Below, one piece after another: positions 60,027-64,000 of a stretch of DNA of 64,000 nt. This DNA comes from Varibaculum cambriense (lineage in GTDB: Bacteria; Actinomycetota; Actinomycetes; Actinomycetales; Actinomycetaceae): assembly GCF_002848005.1 (NCBI RefSeq), contig NZ_PKHX01000001.1, positions 186,001-250,000 on the forward strand. Direction: 5' to 3'. Within the stretch, counting starts at the first letter, position 1. Each line of letters starts with the position of its first letter. The translations under genes were made by a program, and so were the position numbers. The notes under the pieces are model-generated. The model did no database searches and was not told the origin of the DNA. It saw only the letters and a program-made list of their open reading frames with translations.

Positions 60027-62324
60027 ATGGCCGGCGATACGCCTCGTTCCCGCAAAACCCGCTCCACTACTACTTCAGCTGGTCAGAAGGCTAAAACTTC
60101 TAAGTCCGCCGCTGCTAGTTCCAAGAAAGCTCCGGTTCGCACCAAAGCGGCCTCCTCTGCTTCGAAGACGGGTGCAACCGCGAAAGCCAAGACCGCCTCA
60201 GCGAGCAAAGCTAAAACTGCCGCCAGTGCTCCTCGTAAGCGAGTCAGCCGGGCGAAAGCTGCTGCCCCCAAAGTAGCCGCCGCTAAACCTTTGAATCTTA
60301 TTTCTCCCGAGGCTCGCCTGGCTCGGATCCCGGTAACCGAAGTGGAACCAGTTATTGAGGACGGCCTGTGGCCAGCCAAAGCAGTCGAGAACGAATCTTT
60401 CCCGGTGCGTGCCACCGTGTTCCGGGAAGGCCACGACGCTTTAGGGGCAGAAGTGGTGTTGGTGGATCCGCAAGGCAAAGAAACTATGCGGGCGCGGATG
60501 TACGATGTGGCTCCCGGTTTGGATCGGCTGGAAGCCTGGATAAAACCCACCGCTGTCGGGGATTGGACTTTTAGAGTCGATACTTTTTGCGACCCCTATC
60601 AGACCTGGGCAAAAGAAGCCTCCATTAAGGTGCAGGCGGAGCAAGATGTGGAAATGGAGTTCGAGCTGGGTGCGCGACTTTTCGAGCGTGCCGCTAAGGG
60701 GGAAGCCGTAAATAATCCCACCCAGCAGGCACCGGACGCCAAGAGCGTCGCTCGCCTCTTGGACGCCGCCAAAGCTATGCGGGATCAGTCGCGTCCGCCA
60801 CAAGAACGTCTCTCGGTGGGGCTCCATTCCTCGATTCGGGGAATCTTCCGCGCTCATCCCCTCCGGGATCTGCTGGAATCTTCCCGCACCTATCCCCTGC
60901 GGGTACACCGTGAACGCGCTCTCTACGGTTCCTGGTACGAAATCTTCCCCCGCTCTATCGGTGCTTATAAAGACCAGGAAGGCCATTGGCATTCGGGAAC
61001 CTTGCGCACTGCGGCCTCTGACCTGCCCCGCATTGCTGGAATGGGCTTTGACGTTGCCTATTTGACTCCGATTCATCCGATTGGAACTACTTTCCGAAAA
61101 GGGCGCAATAACACTTTGGAGGCCACCCCGGACGATCCGGGCTCGCCTTACGGTATTGGCAGCCCCGATGGCGGCCACGACGCTATTCACCCTGATCTGG
61201 GTAATTTCGATGATTTTGATTACTTCGTAAAGAAAGCGAAGGGGCTAGGGCTAGAGGTAGCACTGGATTTGGCGCTGCAATGCTCCCCGGATCACCCCTG
61301 GGTGAAGGATCATCCGGAATGGTTTAAGCATCGCCCGGATGGGACGATTGCCTATGCGGAGAATCCTCCCAAGAAATATCAGGATATTTATCCCCTGATT
61401 TTCGATCAGGACTACCGCGGCTTGTATAACGCGGTACGCGATGTGATTCAAAAATGGATCGACCACGGAGTAACTATTTTCCGGGTAGATAATCCCCACA
61501 CCAAGCCGGTACAGTTCTGGCAAGAAATTTTGGAGGAGTTCCATCAGAAACACCCCGAGGTGCTCTTCTTGGCGGAGGCCTTTACCCGCCCCGCGATGAT
61601 GCGTACCTTGGCACAAGTAGGCTTCCACCAGTCCTACACCTATTTCACTTGGCGGAATACGCGCAAAGAGATTGAAGAATACTTCCAAGAGGTTTCTTGG
61701 GAATCTTGCCCCTATATGCGACCCTCTTTCTGGCCTACTACCCACGATATTCTTACCCAAATCATGGTTGATGGCGGGAAACAAGCTTTCAAAATGCGAG
61801 CAGTTCTCGCCGCTACCGGCTCGCCTAACTGGGGGATCTATTCCGGCTATGAACTGGTAGAAAATGTGCAGCGTCCCGGTTTTGAAGAGCAAATCGATAA
61901 CGAAAAGTACGAGTACAAGCCACGTGATTACTCCGGGGAAACCGCCCAAGAGATGATGGGCTTGCTGACTACTTTGAACGAGATTCGCCGCCGCCACCCA
62001 GCGTTGCAGCGTCTGCGCAACCTGAAGATTCATGAAACCACCCATCCGGGAGTAGTTTGCTTCTCCCGTCACCTGGACGCTTGGGAATCTCCCACCGGGG
62101 TAGCTGACACCGTAATCGTGGTGGTAAATCTGGATCCCCACGAAACCGCAATCGGGGCGATCCACCTAGATCTGTCGGCGCTGAAGATTAGTGGTTCTTC
62201 CTCGTCTTTCTTTAAGGTGCGAGATGAGCTAGATGGGACAGTCTACGATTGGGGGCCGGCTAACTATTTCGAGCTCAACCCCTCTGATCGCCCTGCCCAT
62301 ATTATGTCCGTGGAATCCGCATAA
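60027..62324 (+). CDS. glgE: Alpha-1,4-glucan:maltose-1-P maltosyltransferase
   Basis: 765 residues. Residues about 1-90 are a Lys/Ala/Ser/Thr-rich, histone H1-like tail (repeats such as AKTASASKAKT) not needed for the family fold, so the enzyme is longer than usual (about 660-700). Then come an N-terminal all-beta domain (VEPVIEDGLWPAK) and the GH13_3 barrel: ERALYGSWYEIFPRSIG, nucleophile Asp in TIFRVDNPHTKP, acid/base Glu in FLAEAFTRP, and THDIL. Transfers maltosyl units from maltose-1-phosphate to glucan. SD AAGGAG is 6 nt before the ATG. treS follows after 26 nt; likely one operon. Confidence 0.96.
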   Translation: MAGDTPRSRKTRSTTTSAGQKAKTSKSAAASSKKAPVRTKAASSASKTGATAKAKTASASKAKTAASAPRKRVSRAKAAAPKVAAAKPLNLISPEARLARIPVTEVEPVIEDGLWPAKAVENESFPVRATVFREGHDALGAEVVLVDPQGKETMRARMYDVAPGLDRLEAWIKPTAVGDWTFRVDTFCDPYQTWAKEASIKVQAEQDVEMEFELGARLFERAAKGEAVNNPTQQAPDAKSVARLLDAAKAMRDQSRPPQERLSVGLHSSIRGIFRAHPLRDLLESSRTYPLRVHRERALYGSWYEIFPRSIGAYKDQEGHWHSGTLRTAASDLPRIAGMGFDVAYLTPIHPIGTTFRKGRNNTLEATPDDPGSPYGIGSPDGGHDAIHPDLGNFDDFDYFVKKAKGLGLEVALDLALQCSPDHPWVKDHPEWFKHRPDGTIAYAENPPKKYQDIYPLIFDQDYRGLYNAVRDVIQKWIDHGVTIFRVDNPHTKPVQFWQEILEEFHQKHPEVLFLAEAFTRPAMMRTLAQVGFHQSYTYFTWRNTRKEIEEYFQEVSWESCPYMRPSFWPTTHDILTQIMVDGGKQAFKMRAVLAATGSPNWGIYSGYELVENVQRPGFEEQIDNEKYEYKPRDYSGETAQEMMGLLTTLNEIRRRHPALQRLRNLKIHETTHPGVVCFSRHLDAWESPTGVADTVIVVVNLDPHETAIGAIHLDLSALKISGSSSSFFKVRDELDGTVYDWGPANYFELNPSDRPAHIMSVESA

Positions 62325-62350
62325 ACTAAAACGCCCAGGAGGACTCTTCG

Positions 62351-64000
62351 TTGAGCGAGGTAAAAGCCGAGGAACACGACAACCTGGGCAAACTATTGCT
62401 GCCGCGCCGGGATTCCCAGGCGGTTCCCTCCCCGGCAGAGGATCCCAGCTGGTATCGCAGCGCCGTTTTCTACGAGGTGCTAATCCAGGCGTTTTCGGAT
62501 TCTAATGGAGACGGTGTTGGGGATTTCCAGGGGCTGATTTCCCGTCTGGATTACCTGGCCTGGCTAGGAGTGGATTGCCTGTGGCTGCCGCCGTTTTATC
62601 CTTCGCCGATGCGCGATGGTGGCTACGACATTAGCGCCTACACCGATGTGAACCCGGCTTTCGGTTCGATGGAAGATTTCACCGCCTTAGTGGAGGCCGC
62701 CCACGAACGCGGCATCCGCATCTTGGTCGATATCGTAGTCAATCACACCTCTGACCAGCACCCTTGGTTCGAGGCTTCCCGCAAGGATCCCGAGGGCGAA
62801 TACGGGGATTTTTACGTCTGGCGCGATAGCGACCAGGACTACCAAGATGCCCGCATTATTTTCATCGACACCGAAACCTCTAACTGGACCTATGACGAGG
62901 TACGCGGGCAATACTATTGGCACCGTTTCTTTTCGCACCAACCGGATTTGAACTTCGAGAATCCTCAGGTGCAAGCGGCAGTAATGAACGTAGTGCGCTA
63001 TTGGTGCCGCACCGGGGTGGATGGTTTCCGCCTGGACGCGATTCCCTACCTATTTGAAGAAAACGGCACCAACTGCGAAAACCTCCCGAAAACTCACTGG
63101 TTTGTGAGCGAACTGCGCAAAATGGTGGACGCGGAGTTCCCGGGAACTTTAATGGTGGCCGAAGCCAATCAACCTCCTCTAGATGTGATTGACTATTTCG
63201 GTAGCGAAACCGAACCCGAATGCCATATTTGTTTCCACTTCCCCCTAATGCCTCGGCTGTTTGCGGCGCTGCGCACCGGCTCTTCGAAAGGGCTGCGGCA
63301 AATCTTGGCGGAACTACCGGAGCTACCCACGGGTGCCCAATGGGGAACTTTCTTGCGCAACCACGATGAGCTTACCCTGGAAATGGTGACGGACCAGGAA
63401 CGCGAAAACATGTATTCCTGGTATGCGCCAGAATCGCGGATGCGCGCAAATGTGGGGATTCGCCGCCGCCTCGCGCCCCTTTTAGGGGGTTCGCGCCGCA
63501 AAATAGAACTCGCCCACGCCCTCCTGCTGTCGATGCCGGGCTCCCCTTTCCTCTACTACGGTGACGAAATCGGGATGGGTGACAATATTTGGCTCCCTGA
63601 CCGTTTCGGGGTGCGCACCCCCATGCAATGGGACACTTCGGCGACCGCCGGTTTTTCTTCCGCTGACCCGGAAACTTTCCTGGTTCCCCTGATTGACTCT
63701 CCCGGGTGGGATAACCGCACCATCAATGTGCAAGAATCCCTGGGGCGTCCCACTTCTTTGCTGCACTGGCTGCGCGATGCTATCCATTTGCGCCGCCGCC
63801 TCACCTGTTTCGGACAGGGCTCCTTATCGCAGGTAGGATCAGATCAAGACTCGGTATTAGCCTTTATTCGCCGCGACCAAAACTCCACGGTGCTCTGTGT
63901 CTACAACCTGGGCGAGGGCGCGGTGGCAGCGCGACTGTCCTTGCCCGGTATGGCCACCTGGGGGCTGCGCGAGGCTTTCGATGGGGGCTGGTTCCCGGCG
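62351..64000 (+). CDS. treS: Trehalose synthase, 3' end outside window
   Basis: The frame is open from the TTG at 62351 to the window end (550 codons). GGAGGA is 7 nt upstream of the TTG. GH13_16 features: WYRSAVFYEVLIQAFSDSNG, WLPPFYPSPMRDGGYDI, DIVVNHTSDQHPWF, nucleophile Asp in GFRLDAIPYLFEENGTNCEN, acid/base Glu in VAEANQ, and LRNHDELTLEM. Interconverts maltose and trehalose. TreS is normally about 590-600 residues; a fusion to maltokinase, known in some actinobacteria, cannot be checked here. Next to glgE, it supplies maltose for maltose-1-phosphate. Confidence 0.93.
   Translation, partial: MSEVKAEEHDNLGKLLLPRRDSQAVPSPAEDPSWYRSAVFYEVLIQAFSDSNGDGVGDFQGLISRLDYLAWLGVDCLWLPPFYPSPMRDGGYDISAYTDVNPAFGSMEDFTALVEAAHERGIRILVDIVVNHTSDQHPWFEASRKDPEGEYGDFYVWRDSDQDYQDARIIFIDTETSNWTYDEVRGQYYWHRFFSHQPDLNFENPQVQAAVMNVVRYWCRTGVDGFRLDAIPYLFEENGTNCENLPKTHWFVSELRKMVDAEFPGTLMVAEANQPPLDVIDYFGSETEPECHICFHFPLMPRLFAALRTGSSKGLRQILAELPELPTGAQWGTFLRNHDELTLEMVTDQERENMYSWYAPESRMRANVGIRRRLAPLLGGSRRKIELAHALLLSMPGSPFLYYGDEIGMGDNIWLPDRFGVRTPMQWDTSATAGFSSADPETFLVPLIDSPGWDNRTINVQESLGRPTSLLHWLRDAIHLRRRLTCFGQGSLSQVGSDQDSVLAFIRRDQNSTVLCVYNLGEGAVAARLSLPGMATWGLREAFDGGWFPA

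Noticed and set aside
60441..62165. Long antisense frames (249 and 304 codons) opposite glgE
   Set aside because: They are shadows of the high-GC third-position pattern of glgE; no start signals or domains.

Overview
The window looks like the chromosome of a moderate-GC actinobacterium, probably family Actinomycetaceae (a Varibaculum- or Mobiluncus-like organism is my best guess from gene content; no marker here settles the genus). Supporting signs are the AdnA/AdnB helicase-nuclease pair next to DUF3107, a MiaE-like ferritin-fold gene and a DEAD-box helicase; a PriA-type HisA; the GlgE/TreS maltosyl route; the etfB-etfA-cysteine desulfurase-mnmA block; and many genes whose start codon lies only 6-7 nt after a TANNNT hexamer, as expected for leaderless actinobacterial mRNAs.

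Layout. 1-5.6 kb: a patatin-like lipase (cut by the window edge), a two-gene bacterial-PH membrane operon, an AAA/DUF4143 ATPase preceded by four 23-bp iteron-like repeats, and a small exported protein with an operator-like promoter. 5.6-16.6 kb: degenerate APH-fold protein, adnB-adnA, DUF3107, MiaE-like protein, DEAD-box helicase. 16.6-23.5 kb: carbohydrate and cell-wall genes (GH13 alpha-glucosidase, glgP, nagB, ddh) separated by strong terminators, then a DUF1540 Cys-rich protein. 23.7-32.8 kb: dnaG, a two-gene AT-rich membrane islet, dgt, dusB, yibE/F, glyS. 33-35.7 kb: a Zn/Mn-type ABC importer. 35.7-43.1 kb: a histidine operon (hisD-symporter-hisC-hisB-unknown-hisH-priA-sseB) with an amino acid symporter inserted. 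43.2-53 kb: Pro-rich membrane protein, S4 protein, dnaE, two identical tRNA-Lys genes, bcp, tRNA-Leu, mnmA, cysteine desulfurase, etfA, etfB. 53.1-64 kb: glgX, an accessory patch (orphan RHH protein, collapsed type I restriction locus, NYN protein), trpS, a SanA/YdcF-like protein, glgE and treS (cut by the window edge).

The alpha-glucan genes fit one network: TreS and GlgE convert trehalose and maltose-1-phosphate into glucan, while GlgP, GlgX and the GH13 glucosidase take it apart.

The most interesting unexplained signal is a family of three dispersed structured elements (near 731-820, 55755-55846 and 57908-58001). They share conserved single-stranded-looking blocks, but their two stems differ in sequence while keeping their pairing. 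They are candidates for an undescribed structured RNA or a mobile palindromic repeat. Other signals are the 23-bp iterons, the palindromic control region of the small exported protein, a large nested hairpin inside the his operon, and the consistent leaderless-start pattern.
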